A stretch of 64,000 nucleotides of DNA from Nectonema munidae (GCA_030549495.1 JAUIRK010000916.1:37501-101500), one strand, 5' to 3'. Counted from the stretch's first letter, positions 24,901 through 37,353 are shown. Translations and numbers: made by a program. Notes: generated from the sequence alone by a model not told the origin.

Positions 24901-25007
24901 TGAGATTTGGTAAAAAAATTTAATTGTTTAAAAAAAGGGGAGGGAGGACTAAAATAACCCCCGCCGTCACTGAGGAAATGAAAATAGCCTCTCATGACTA
25001 GGTTTAA

Positions 25008-26230
25008 TAGTCTTTTATAATATGTAGTTCTTCCTTATTCTACTTTAGGTACTAAATCTATCATTTTTCACAGAGTATGATACCGCATGCGAAGTTCAAA
25101 TTTTAAACATCCATATGCAGCTTCTGCGTGATTATTTGTAACATCTTCGTTTAAAATTCTATGATCGAATTTTCGGTATAAAAAAATAGAGCTTCTTTTT
25201 CCATTTCCTCTTTTATTTTGCCGACCAACATATGATCAAACTAATTTTGTAATTTCTAAAGTACTTTTGGAATTTCGAGAGCTAAAGCATTCAACAACTT
25301 ATAAATATTATTCAAATGTACAAAAAATATCATTAATTATTTTGCTCTAAAAGCAAAATGTGTATTAGTGTTATATAAAAGGTTAAGTCTAGCTTAGCCA
25401 AATGGTTTTGCAAATTTTACGAAAAAATAACCTTTAAAATAAGAATATCAGGGAACATTTATTTAACAGCACTGTTAATAGCTTATTAAAAATCACAAAT
25501 GATTTTCAAATGTATCTTTTTTTCTTTCAATAATTTTAACATTTTTATGTATGTAGTACGTTCTTTCTTAGACAGAATAGCATACAGAATTGGATGAACT
25601 CCCAAATATTTTTTAATTTAATTTACCAAAACTTGAAAAAAGACTCGGAGATATATTAAGACATTAGCATAGAACATATCACAATTCGCCAAGTGTTTAA
25701 GCCAGCCTTGTCTTCCAAAAATCAAATTTCGGTTGAAACTTTATTCGTTCAATATAAAATTTTTTTTATCAATTCCTAGTTGAAGATATTATTTTTCCTA
25801 GAATTCTGGTAAAAGTTATACTTGTGAGTAGATTAGGAAGAATAATATCAAAATAGCACGTTTTCTTCCTAATCTTTTGTTGCAGCTTTTATGTTTTAGA
25901 TATTTGTATAGTTTTCCATCTCTTGTTTCGTCAAACACATAAAGAAAACCATTATCAATAAATTTTTTTACAAAGTTTAAATTGTATAACATATAAAAAT
26001 CTGGTGCTGAAGGTGGCCCATTAAATTAGTGATAAAATAAAGAGGTAGAAACTCTTTGCCTCAACCTACATCGTTTTCTCCCGCATATGTTTGAAAAAGC
26101 CAACTGTCGGCAAAAATTTACATTTTTAAAATTTGTGCTCAATAAATTATTTATCTTAGTGTGCACCTCTTTATTGTATAACATAGATATAAATAGAAAG
26201 AATTGTGTAGGAATAAAAATGATGTTTGCA
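25008..26230. other. AT-rich spacer, no gene seen
   Basis: No recognisable coding, RNA gene or terminal repeat lies between the right end of F1 and the nested hAT pair. Confidence 0.45.
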
Positions 26231-26272
26231 CAGTGCCCGCGCTACCTATATAATTTTGGGGCACATGCCACC

Positions 26273-26954
26273 TAGGGTGTCCACCCCGGGATTCCTCGTC
26301 CTCGAGTCCCCGGGGAATCGTGAAATTTCAAAATCCTCGTCCTCGAAAAAAATTTTTAAATTTCCTCGGGGAATTTTTGAAAAAAAATTTTTGTCGAATC
26401 CGACGACAAAAATATCGAAGTAACGGAGAAGAAAGATGAACATTAATCGTTAGCAACCAAAAAACAGAGAAGAAAAACGTTAAGGAGGAATTGGACGAAT
26501 TTCTGAAGATTAATGAAAATGAAGAACGTGAAACTAAAAGCAAGATTTCAAGCATAGAGGAAATAATGAAAAAAACATTTGACCTTTATTTAGAAACAAA
26601 TAGGAGGCCCGAAGTTTTAGAAACTTTATTCAAAAATTTAAAGAGCATAAAACCAACTTATGTGGATGCCGAAAGAGTGTTTTCGTCAATGGGTTATTTT
26701 TCTACAAAAATAAGAAACCAGTTGAATGATGAAACTTTGAACGCTCTAATTTTTCTTAGATATTTTTTTAAAACATAAATCTTTTATGCATTTAAATTTT
26801 TTTCAATAAAAATCTTATATGAGACTTTTAAATTTTCTTTTCTAAACAGTTTTTACTGTAAAAAAATCGCTTTTTCTTCCCCAGGGAAATTTTCAAAAAT
26901 TACGAGGTCCTCGTTCCCCGGGGAATAAAAAAAGACCTTAAAGTGGACACACTA
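26273..26954 (+). mobile_element. hAT element J nested in K, near-exact TSD
   Basis: The ends are TAGGGTGTCCAC and GTGGACACACTA (inverted). The flanks are atgccacc (26265-26272) and gtgccacc (26955-26962), 7 of 8 matching. Subterminal cctcg(t)cctcg and ccccggggaat blocks occur in inverted arrangement at both ends. At 682 bp it is a deletion derivative keeping the last part of a transposase. Confidence 0.85.
26491..26778 (+). pseudogene. hAT transposase C-terminal fragment (in J)
   Basis: The 95-residue frame contains LKSIKPTYVDAERVFSSMGY followed by KIRNQL and LNALIFLRYFF. This is the hATC dimerisation motif of BED-finger hAT transposases (P-x-S/Y-x-x-x-E-R-x-F-S, then R-x-x-L). Catalytic regions are missing. 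The frame ends normally at a stop shortly before the right terminus, as in full hAT elements. It belongs to another hAT lineage than the fragment at 4499-4798, judging by the motif details. Confidence 0.85.
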
Positions 26955-27575
26955 GTGCCACCCTCCTGTATTAATCTTTGCCCCCCCCCCTTAAAATTTT
27001 TGGTTTTGCCTCATGCACTTTTTAAAGGAAAAATAAATAAACAAAAATTGTACAGAATAATCTTATATAAATGCTGGTGTATGTGTATGTATAATATGAG
27101 ATTTCTATAGGTTTTTATACAGAAGTACTTTATGCTTTTCAGCAAAGTAATATAGGATATAAAGTAATTATGAAAATTGTGCTTTTTAATCACATATGCC
27201 CCTGCATAGCTTATGAGAGAAAAAGAAAAAAAGACAAAAATCTACTCATTCTTCAATCATTGTCAAATGTGGCTCCAGAAGTATTCTCTTTCTATTTTTC
27301 TCTAACATGATTTTTTGAGAGATATCGGATGCATGCCTAATACATATACATACTATATATAATGAAAGACAACACAGAGCAAAATAATCTTGAAAACTGT
27401 CTTTTTATATCACATATGCTAGTACGTAGATTATGGGAGAGAGAGAAAAAAGAGACAGCGATATCTGCACTCCTCAATCAATGTCAATCAATTGCAAAAT
27501 TTTTTGCAAATCTGTTTCTTTGCCCCATTTCAGCCCCCCTTAAAATTTAGCTTTAGCGCGGGCACTGTGTTTGCA

Positions 27576-29540
27576 TTTCTTTACTTAAATTATAATCTAA
27601 AAGATAAGAACTGTAGATTATATGTGTTGATATCAAATAAAACCTAATTAGGAAAGTATCAATTTTTACTTAGATGAACATTCCATATTCAAGCCCTTCG
27701 TCTTATATAAGCCCTATTTAATAGGCTTATACTATAAAATAAGGATTGCTTTTAATCAGAACTATTGAGATCATAATAACTTTTTATTTGGAAATTTCAA
27801 ACTTATTAAAGTAAAAGACTTATTTCATCTTAGAGCAGCTGTTTTTTTTTAATTTGACCAGACAATTAAACGAACAAATTTATTAATTACAAGTCCAAAA
27901 TAATATACAATACAAGAAACTCCCATTGTTATACACTTAAATGTTCAAATATATCTAAAAAAACATATGACTTTTTTTTAAAGCTATATCTTTTTATTTG
28001 AAGATTTACACTTGTACTTGTACCTTATACTTTGAGCCTCAATTGCTGTTATGGTGTACCTCTCAGCTTAACAGTTGAAGGTGAGGAGTTCCATCCCAAG
28101 ACTTCCAATTCTTAAAAACAAAATTACAAAAACTGTGATAAACTATCTCAAGTGTAATGCGAGCATATAGCCTTATGGCTGAAAGTGCTTTGATATCCAT
28201 TCAACCAACCAAGAGAAAATCTATTAACGGCCGTTTCTGGCTTTTGATTTTCTTAAATTGATAATTTTGCATGTGCATTATAATTTTTTTAACTTTTTTT
28301 GCTGTTATTTTTTTTTTATTTTTCATATTAAATTTTTTCTAACTAATTATTACAATCACTGACTGATTACTTAAAATGGCGTGTAGTTGAAGTAAATTTT
28401 AAAAACGACAATTTATAAATTACACATTATTGGCCAAATATATACCTCAAATTAAAGAAACGTTGCTAATTGTATACAAAAAATTTTGTAATCTCTCTCT
28501 TATAAATAAAATTTTAGAGACTGAGTTTTAAATTTTCTAATGTTATTAAATTTACTTTAGACTCGCATTAATGGGTTTTTTTTTTAGCTTTACGCATTAT
28601 GTAATTAAGATATTTGGTACATAATTTGGTCATTTCATACTCAAAAGTTAAAAAAAAGTGCGTGTGAAACGTCGAAAATTACTAAATTTCTTTACGAAAT
28701 GTTCTGCACTGGTTTTCTTTATATTGAAGTCCAGTTAAAAAAATATAAATTTATTCAAATTAATTTTTACATACTACCTTTATCTTAATTTTTTAAATAT
28801 GAATTATAACTAGTGTTTCAATTTTATTTCTTATAGTTCTACCTTAAATAGTAAGGATTTTCCGAGTCAACTAGTAGTGGCAAGAGATTTAATACTTTTG
28901 ATGTATAAACTATAAATTTTCAAGGGCGGCGCGTTCGGAAAACCTCCACTTCCCTCTTTCCTTTCTTTTTCATTATTTTTTTACATATTCTAAGAATCTA
29001 CAGTAATCGCAGTACACAGTATTACATCTTTCCAATTTATTATTGTCTTCATGACAATTTATCAATACATTTCTATATCACATTATTATGTATCTTAATG
29101 AAAAATTTTCTCCATCCGTAATGATTATAATAGATATACTCTTATTTACATGATACACACTCAAAATAATAGGAAAAAAACGCAGGTATAGCCGAAATTT
29201 AGACAATAAAATAATGTTTACGTTATGTTTCAAAACAAAGTAATTCTTTCTAAAATTACCATCAAAGGAGGAGCTTCACGTTTAGGGTCACGGTAGGCTC
29301 ATGTCAACAGCATCAGCTGCAGAAACTTTGGAAGGTTATATTTACTGCAGACATCGGCTAGATCGGCAGCTTACCGCAGATTCAACGACCGATATTTTTT
29401 AAAGTTTCAGTCAGTTGTTTTGTGTTGATAAATGCGTTGTAGTTAGTATTTATTTGTTACAAATCTTTTAATTCACTTACATTTTCATTTTTCAAAAAGT
29501 TAATATTCTTTAGTAAATATATCATCAAGTCAAACAGACA
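27576..29540. other. AT-rich spacer; possible weak SINE-like patch
   Basis: No gene is supported. Around 28045-28215 a patch of higher GC has a ggagttccatccc sequence that faintly resembles a polymerase III box B, but no convincing box A precedes it. Otherwise I see only A/T-rich sequence. Confidence 0.4.
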
Positions 29541-32500
29541 ATGACATCAAAAGTGAGAATGTGGCTGCAGAATGTGATGGTAGAAAATGAGCCTGAAAAA
29601 GATGTGGACGCAGAAAATGAGCATGGGAAAGATGTGGACGCAGAAAGTGAGTTTCAGAAAGAAGCTGCTGCTGTAGAAAGTAAACTGAAGAAAAGTGTGG
29701 CTGCAGCCCTCAAACCTTTGAGCCACAGAGAAACACTCAACTGTAGAGTTTGTGAGAAGCAAATCAAACGCAAAAACTACAACATTCACTTAGAAAGATT
29801 GCATCCACAGAAAACAGCAAAGATTTGCGGGGAAAAGAACAATCACAATCACTAACTTTTTCAGTATAAAGGGAAATAGCTCTTCAAATGTCGCTACTGA
29901 ATCAGGAGAAACAATTGACCTTTCCGTGGGTGATGATTGAATTGAAGAGACACAACCAACTAAATCTTTTGGTGATAATTTAAATGTCAGATCCATTCCT
30001 AAAGATAAAAATATAACTGAATCTTTAAATGTCTCAAATATTCCACAAGAAAGTGCCTCATGCTATATGCAAGAAGGAAATAAGTCTTCTTTCGGACAGG
30101 ATACAGGAGTTGCGCCAAATTATCTCGAAGACATTTCTCTAAAAGTGTCTCGCTTAAAATTACAAAAGATTTGGAGAACTTTGTTTCAGAGACAAAAGTT
30201 GAAAACACGCCACCTTCATCTAAAGAAACTTCTCTTGGAGATAATACTTTTATAATGACAAATGCACCTAATTCTGAACCTGATGAAGTTGATTACAAAC
30301 AAAGTTTAAAAGAGTCACTGATTAAATGCAGAAATGTCAATGATCTCATTGAAACATTTTGTTTGCAATATAATGAAACAGATGGCATACTAATTTGTGA
30401 CGAATGCATACCGGATCCCGAGAGAGAAACTTTTAATTCTAAAGTTAGTCGCAGTGGCGTCTTTTGGTATAATTAGTATGAAAATACTGATTCGAATGTG
30501 CCCCTCTGTAGCCTTTCAGAATCTTAAAAAGCATGTTTTGGATCATCTAATAGGCCCTAAACACATAGAAGCATCCAAACACAATCAAGAAAATTATCAA
30601 GCAGAAAAATCCACCAACACTGAAATTGATATCGGAATGAGAATCGCAAGAACTTGCTACTATCTGTATCAAAAAGCTAGACCATTTAGTGACTGAATCT
30701 CTTTTACTCATACAACATTTGAACAACATTCAAATAGGAAATATAAACCATTCAAACAACTTTGTTAGAAAGTTTCTCATTTTTGTTGCGGAAATTGTCA
30801 GAGAACTCAAGATCGATTTTTTCACGACAAGACTCATTCAAACGGGATTTCGGCCAGCTTTGGCATTTATGGCAGATTTCGCCACTTTTCGGCTAAAATG
30901 TCGAAACTTCATGGCGACTCTCACATGCGTCCCTGATTCTCCAGACAGACTAATTCAAGTTGTTTACCTCGGAGAGCCAGTCATTGGACCCCGAAAAGGA
31001 AAAAATTTGGCAGAGCAAATTAAAACTGAACTGGACGAGCATGGAGTGGTTTCCAGTCAAGTAGAGAGCGATGTCTATTACGGAGCTTTCTTGCATTATC
31101 ATGTGCCGGAATATCTGGATGAGCTCAATGAAATTGAAGAGGAGGGAGACATATATCATGCTTATGATCCCATGCACAAAAGTGCTTTAGAAGACGGCCA
31201 TATAGGAAAAATGAAAGGATTTGAGTATACAGTGGAGATTACCAACACAGTTTGTGAGACACTCAAGAAGTTTCGAACTGATAAAAAACATTATTTGCTC
31301 CAGCAAATCTGCGATCGTCTAGAAGGACGCATGTCCCATCTGGCCACATTACCTGAGACAAGAATGGCCAATCGAAGATAGTTGCCCTGGAGGAGAAATG
31401 TAATGGCACTTCCAAAGAACGCAACAATTCCGATTCTTGTGCTGTCTTGAGGGGAAATATTATTAACAAACAATTTATAATGAGAACAACTGGGGCTTGT
31501 GACGTTTACGTAGTGTATGGAACCATTGCGAATGTTTTTCAAACTGTAGACATGCTTCAATGGGAAAAATTTGATGTTTTCATGAAACTTATAAACATTC
31601 TTCTCTCACTATAAAGCAGTCTAACTGCCCTGGCGGCCAAGTGCAGGATCAGCTTCCCCCGCAAGGTTTCATAGATGAGGATGAAGTTATGGAGTCTTTG
31701 AGTGAGACAGATCAAGATGCAATTCAAAGTCCGAGTACTGACGGGAATTCCACTTATGATGAAAACGACCAAGACGACGTAAATGATGATGAAAGAGATA
31801 ACAATTCAGATCAACAAAGTCATTATGAAGACGATCTGAACAGTAGTGATGATGAAGAAGAAACTAAGGATGAAGAAACCGCTCTAGATGAGTTGCTTGT
31901 GGATCAATTTTTTGAAAGAATTTGTAATCTTGATCGAAAAAGTAAGAAAGAAGGAAGGAAAGCGCAATCTAAGGAGAACACAGATCCTAGAACGGGATGC
32001 TTCTGAAAGAATTATCATGCTTGTCTTGATGAGTTAAAAAATGACAAATATCATGGTTTGTCTTTCCATGATGATCAGGAAGATCTGGAGGATACAATTT
32101 TGGACAGAACTAGAGCAGGGGCGCACATCCGAGGGGGGGGGGCGAAAATGACCTTCGCCATATATGAATAATGTTTCAGTTGTTAAAAATGTACTTGATC
32201 TATTTATGTCAGCTGTCAGAATTTTATTTGTACACAGAAATAGTCAAAAAAAAAACGCTATGATTTTCTTATTCTCGTATACTATGATTTTTATGATTTA
32301 TGTTAGTTTAAATGGTTTATTTATGATTTTGTGTTCCTAGACCTAAATAATTTAATGAAAAGTGATTAAACTGCATTTTTTCTATACCATTCCTTATTTT
32401 CTATACATTTCCTTATAAAATGTAAAAATTACAAGCGTTACCAAATCACCCTATAAGGGTTTAACTACTTCAACGTTGGCTTTTGCTGCTTATAAAAACC

Positions 32501-32832
32501 TGAAAATATCAAATAAACTATCTTATTTTTTATGCCTCCTATTATATTGAAATTATTCTGAGAACAGACATTTTCATTTTAAAATAGTGAAAATTGCTTT
32601 ATTAGTTTATTTTGTCTCCTTTCTCTCTTATTTTAATTATGTAGCAAATTTTTCAATTTTGAGTAAAAGGTAAAGGAACTGTGGGTAAGCTTTCATTGAC
32701 AATGCACTGGTGTACCGCTTATGTCAAAATATGAACAAATTGGTATCGATGATGAATCGAATCCATAGGCTGCCGTGCTGAGTCCATCATCTCAACTAAC
32801 CTGCCATGCCACTTATAGAGTATGCTGTAGGG

Positions 32833-33133
32833 CAGCGTTTTTCAAACTTTTTTTACTGCGACCCATAGCAAGAAACAGTTTGCATCGCGACCCATAATAC
32901 TTAGGTGTAAAAAGACAAACTCTGATCACTAGGTTCATTTATTCAGCCACGACAATTTATATAGGTATTTTTTTTATGATCTGCACATTGTTTCATTTAT
33001 TTGTATGAATAAAATATTAATACTTTTTGATTTTCTTCACTTTGCTCTCTCTTGATTTCCTTTCTTTTTTGTCACGACCCTTTTTTTTACGCGACCCAAT
33101 GAAGGGTCGGATCCCACAGTTTGAAAAACGCTG
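32833..33133 (+). mobile_element. hAT MITE family E, copy E1
   Basis: It begins CAGCGTTTTTCAAACT and ends GTTTGAAAAACGCTG. It is flanked by ctgtaggg (32825-32832) and ctgtaggc (33134-33141). The body carries repeated (g)cgaccca(t) motifs. It is non-coding. Confidence 0.85.
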
Positions 33134-33142
33134 CTGTAGGCT

Positions 33143-33355
33143 CAGGGTTTTTCAAACTGTGGGTCGCGACCCTTCACTGGGTCGCGTGAAAAATAAAATG
33201 GGTCGTGACAAAAAAGAAAGGACATATAAATAGTCGATGTTGAATAAATGAACGTAGTGATGAGAGTTTGTCTTATTATACCTAAGTATTATGGGTCGCG
33301 ATGCAAACTGTGGTTCTTGCTATGGGTCGCAGTAAGAAAAGTTTGAAAAACGCTG
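33143..33355 (-). mobile_element. hAT MITE family E, inverted copy E2
   Basis: It begins CAGGGTTTTTCAAACTG and ends GTTTGAAAAACGCTG. It reads as an inverse, internally shortened version of E1: gggtcgcgacccttca at its start corresponds to the inverse of E1's end. It is separated from E1 by nine bases (ctgtaggct) and followed by cgtagggg, a decayed version of the same target. Confidence 0.8.
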
Positions 33356-35324
33356 CGTAGGGGATATGCCAAATTAGTTTACAAAAATCTTAATTTATGC
33401 TGTAAAATTTTTTAGTTTTTGTTGAAGCTCTATAAATTTTTCTGATAGACTTTTTTCCTTAAAAGTTATAAAAGGCAAATCATTGCAAAATGCTAAAAGT
33501 TATTTTACTTTTTGTAGCTTGCACCAATTTAGCTTTTAAACTATTTTTGAATGATGCTGAGAAAAGTGAAGTAATGTAATCTTAATTTATTGTTTGGTTT
33601 TTGTTTGCACAATTTTCTCTTTATTTTATACCCTTTTTTGAGAGTCTAACTAACTTACACTTATTCTTATACACAAAAATTCTAATACCAAGTTTTCTAA
33701 CTTTAGTTCTGTTTTTCATTTTTTAGGTAGAAGGAACAACTGAAAATTAATGAATGATTTTTTTCATTCAATAAAATTCCCAATTTTTTTATTGTTAATT
33801 GATATCTTTACCCCTTTTTCTACACATAATTTAGAGATGGTGCGCATCTATTTGAAGCGAGAAAGAAGGAGCTATATATAAGTCCTCATTCATTGTTGAC
33901 GTTAACTTTAATAGGGTGCGAATTAAAGTTTACATTAAGCTTAATTAAGAATGAAATAGAATAGACAAGAGAGGAGTAGGATTTCAAAAAAATTTGTTGT
34001 CTTTTTTGGAAGACGCTTGAAAGAAGCTAATTTCAAGGATGTGCGCACCTGAATCAATCCTATTTTTTTATATAAACATCGCAGGGTGTCTAGTAGACTT
34101 TTCTCTGTCAATCAAATATCCTTTTATCAATTCCTGTAATGTGCCTGGTAGACTACTTCATTTTCAAATGAAAAGCCTATTCCACCCCCCCCCCCCCAAA
34201 TAATTTTGGATTTTTTTAAATTAGTGTATATGCGATATGCAAATTTAATTAAAATATTTTCGCTGGAAGTATAGTATTTGAATTTCACCAATTTTGTAAA
34301 AAATTATAAAGTAGTCTTATAAATTTAGGTACGCGCTGAATACACTTTATTTTAAAGGATTGCTTGAATATTTGGTCTCCTGTAGTATTTCCAGACCACT
34401 AATTTTGAAAATTGCAAAAAAAATTCGCCCCCCTCCCAATAATTTTGAGGATGTGCGCCCCTGAACTTGAGATCAACAAGCGTCGAATAAAAGGAGGAGA
34501 GAAGTTGATATTTTTGAGGATACAGAAGATCTCTTGAAACAATTTGCAAAGAAACTGCTTGAAAATCTCGAAAATAATACATTCTCTTGAAAGGATAAAG
34601 CTGTCATTGAGAATTTAAGAATTATAATCAATTTTTCTGACTTAAAAAATCAAATTGAAGAGAGAGGATCTACTTTGGTAGCTGCTGAAACTGCTTCGAA
34701 ATACATTTCTGCAGTTAGAGCACACCAGTGAAAAATGTTAAATCCATTTCAGATGAACAACTTCTTTATCAGTACAAGGGTTTTGTAAGTCGGCTAGATA
34801 AAGTCCAAACTGAGAATGATGATGATAGCAAGTAATTGATCAAAGCTTTTCTGTCAACAAAAAAGAAACTTTATGAAGGTATTGAAATGATTATGCACAT
34901 CTCAACTGTCGCAGCAGTCAAAATATCTACAGAGTCAGTACTTGAATCCAATGTCAGTGCTTTTGAGCGACATTTCCACAAAGGAAGACCAGTGAAAGAA
35001 GAAACGATGGAGAAGGTAATGGAAGTCGCAATGAATGGTCCTGTTCTTGTTGACGCTGACAAGCTGCTTAAGAAAGCCATGAACAAGTACTGGAAAGGAA
35101 AACGCTGGCATTTTGTCAAGAAATCTGATGTTCGAAATTTCTTCAAAAACTCTTTGGTTATCAATAGTCTTAAGAAAGATCGCTCAAAGTTGCCCTTCAT
35201 GAATCTTTTGAATAAGTGATGTAGAGATATCTTTCAAACTTAGATATATGTGTTGAAATAACGATCTAAAAGTACATATTTAGTATTCACATATTTTATA
35301 TAGCTCATGCGGTGATATTTGACT

Positions 35325-36017
35325 CAGGGGCGCACCGCCCCCCCTCAATGCATCTTATGCGATATCAGTTTTTGAAAATTTCTCCAATGAAAGTTGTGCC
35401 CCCCTCCCTCCCAAATCAACTTTTTCTGGCTACACCACTGCTTCTGTCTAATTTGCATTTAGAGTTAAATTAAAATAGTTTTCAATCGTTACAATTTTAT
35501 ATCAATGAATATTGTTAGACTCGCGCTAAGAATTTTTTTTCAACAAAAGTCACTTAATCTTTATCACTACGTTTGTTACATTTTGTAATATTTGAAAACT
35601 TTAATTTTTTCATGTCAAGAAATTTTTTTAATAGCTATTTGGAAATGAATATTTTTACTAGCTATTCAGTTTTTTAGTGGATCATCAACATGTGTTTGCT
35701 CAAAAATACTACAAAGAGGAGACACTGTGATAAACATTGCTTACTTATTGTGTGCATATTGAAGCAATGGATTATTATTATATAGCTCTCACACATCGTC
35801 TGTAAAATATGACCGATAGGAATTTCAGAGCAGCTTGGCATGATGTTTGATTTATTCGAAAGTCTGCATTCCTTCTTTTATCATTATCATGTATTCGAAT
35901 GATCATTACATTCTATAATGCGATCATCATACATGTTTTATAAACAAGCAGCAACTCTTACTTATAGAAAATTATTCGGGGGGCAAAGGTCATTTTCGCC
36001 CCGGATGTGCGCCCCTG
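35325..36017. mobile_element. Family A copy A3, fold-back composite
   Basis: The left end CAGGGGCGCACCGCCCC joins directly to the interior of element B (35347-35440) and then to plus-oriented family A sequence to about 35670. From there to 36017 the sequence is the family A left terminus in inverse orientation, ending GGATGTGCGCCCCTG. Both ends therefore derive from the same side of family A. The outside 8-mers (atttgact and aaataaac) do not match, so it is a rearranged product rather than a simple insertion. Confidence 0.7.
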
Positions 36018-36324
36018 AAATAAACTTGTGTTAGAATATTTTACGATATTTAACCGTATAAATGAATCTAGCCCCTTGCCATACTCTAAGTACATGATTT
36101 GATAGGGGGTCACACTGGTCTAAATGAAGCCTGAACTATAAGAAAATGTGAACATTTATATATTTCAACAGAGTTCCTGGGAGGGGGGGTCAAAATAAAT
36201 CGCAAGGGAAGAGCACATGCTTAACATCACCCTATCGACGGTTCTGAATAAATGTATTTTCGTTTTTTTTATGATAATAAATGGCAATTTAAAAATTAAA
36301 AAAATTTCTATACAATGTTAATAT
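36018..36324. other. Short spacer between family A copies, no gene
   Basis: About 300 bp of unique-looking sequence with a g-run (gggagggggggtc near 36180). No frame or terminal repeat is supported. Confidence 0.45.
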
Positions 36325-37353
36325 CAGGGGAGCACATCCTCAAAATTATTGGGGGCGAATTTTTTTTTGCAATTTTCAAAATTACTGATCTGGAAATACC
36401 GCATGAGACCAAATATTCAAGCAATCCTTTTTTTGTCACTTTAAACTTTAACTTTTTTCATTTTCGACTACTTTATATTTTTTTTTACAAAATTGATGAA
36501 ATTTAAATACTATACTTCCAGCGAAAATATAAATATTTTAATTAAATTGGCATACTACACTAGTTTAAAAAATCCAAAATTGTTGGGGGGGGGGGGGGGG
36601 CGAATAGGCTTTTCATTTGAAAATGAAGTAGTCTATCAGACACACTACAGGAATTGATCAAAGGATATTTGATTGATAGAGAAAACAACTGAAAACAAAA
36701 ACTGAAAGTTGAAGAGTTTTATATGGGTGAATGTAGTCTGAAGGAAAAAATATACTAGACACCCTGCGATGTTTATATGAAAAAAATATGATTGATTCAG
36801 GGGCGCACATTCTTGAAATTATTGGAAAGGGCGGACTTTCAAGCATCTTCCATAAAAGACAACAAATTTTTCTGAATTCCTACTCCTCTCTTATCTATTC
36901 TATTTTATTCTTAATTAAGCGTAATGTAAACTTTAATCCCCGCCCTATTAAGCTTAAAGTCAACAATTAATGAGGACTTATATATAGCTCCTTCTTTCTC
37001 ACTTCAAATAGAAGCGCACCATCTTCCAATTATGTGGAGAAAAGGGGTAAAGATATCAATTAACAAAAAAAAATTGAAAATTTTATTGAATGAAAAAAAA
37101 TCATTAATTTTCAGTTGTTCAATTTCTTCTTCTTAAAAAATGAAAAAATATTTTATTGAGAAAAATAAATAAAAAAAACTTCCAAATTACATAAATTTTC
37201 TGAGGTAATATCATCAAAAATGTAAAACAGAATTAAAGTTAGAAAACTTGGTATCTCCCACATATCCTCACAAACTAGAGCTTCAACAAAAACTAAAAAA
37301 ATTTACAGCATAACTTAAGTTTTTTGAAAAGTAATTAGACGTATCCCCTACAG

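Larger units (their letters stand above)
17709..25003 (+). mobile_element. piggyBac-like element F1, TTAA-flanked, with nested insertions
   Basis: TTAA (17705-17708) precedes CCCTATCAGTGACGGG. At the right, an inverse of ACCTAGTCATGAGAGG ends at 25003, followed by TTAA (25004-25007). The right end also holds an inverted CAGTGACGG...TTATTTTAG block (about 24938-24975) matching the left end. TTAA targets and CCCT ends are piggyBac hallmarks. No transposase of its own was found. It contains a Tigger (17847-19960), an inverted-repeat element (20582-22070) and a tandem array (22080-23260). A related, oppositely oriented end lies at 62400-62532. The left end is secure; the right end is less so. Confidence 0.6.
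26231..27567. mobile_element. Non-autonomous hAT, family K, exact 8-bp TSD
   Basis: It begins CAGTGCCCGCGCTA and ends TAGCGCGGGCACTG, perfect 14-bp inverted ends. TGTTTGCA flanks both sides (26223-26230 and 27568-27575). The element itself shows no coding. A smaller hAT (J, 26273-26954) is inserted 42 bp from its left end. Its right half repeats part of its left half loosely (cccccttaaaattt near 26985 and 27535). Confidence 0.9.
32116..34463 (+). mobile_element. Family A copy A2, inserted in transposase gene, with TSD
   Basis: It starts CAGGGGCGCACATCC and ends GGATGTGCGCCCCTG. The flanks are aactagag (32108-32115) and aacttgag (34464-34471), 7 of 8 bases. It lacks elements B, C and D and much of the interior (2348 bp against 4449 in A1). 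It carries a back-to-back pair of family E insertions (32833-33355) and a segment (about 33620-34060) absent from A1. Because it interrupts a coding region that was already a transposon, it dates later than that gene. Confidence 0.9.
29541..35219 (+). pseudogene. hAT-like zinc-finger/RNase-H-type transposase gene, decayed, split by A2
   Basis: Consecutive plus-strand pieces read as one old gene. 29541-29855 gives a short acidic repeat region, then a C2H2 finger (C-x2-C-x11-H-x4-H in CRVCEKQIKRKNYNIHLERLH). 30171-30696 gives a Cys-rich segment and KKHVLDHLIGPKHIEASKH. 30689-31381 is the longest piece (230 residues), with FMADFATFRLKCR, VYLGEPVIGPRKG, GAFLHYHVP and YDPMHKSALEDGHI. 31641-32006 is a long Asp/Glu-rich linker. 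34836-35219 ends with ESNVSAFERHFHKG and KYWKGKRWHFVKKS. The layout recalls large transposase-like proteins of the hAT/ZNF862 type in invertebrates, which is from memory. Frame changes separate the pieces, and hAT copy A2 sits at 32116-34463 within the linker. Confidence 0.55.

Noticed and set aside
28045-28215. SINE or tRNA gene
   Set aside because: Only a weak box-B-like sequence, no box A, tail or duplication.
34871-35200. 109-codon minus-strand frame
   Set aside because: It is the shadow of the plus-strand transposase-like C-terminal piece.
35317-36025. Simple hAT insertion with duplication for copy A3
   Set aside because: Outside 8-mers do not match and both ends derive from the same side of family A.
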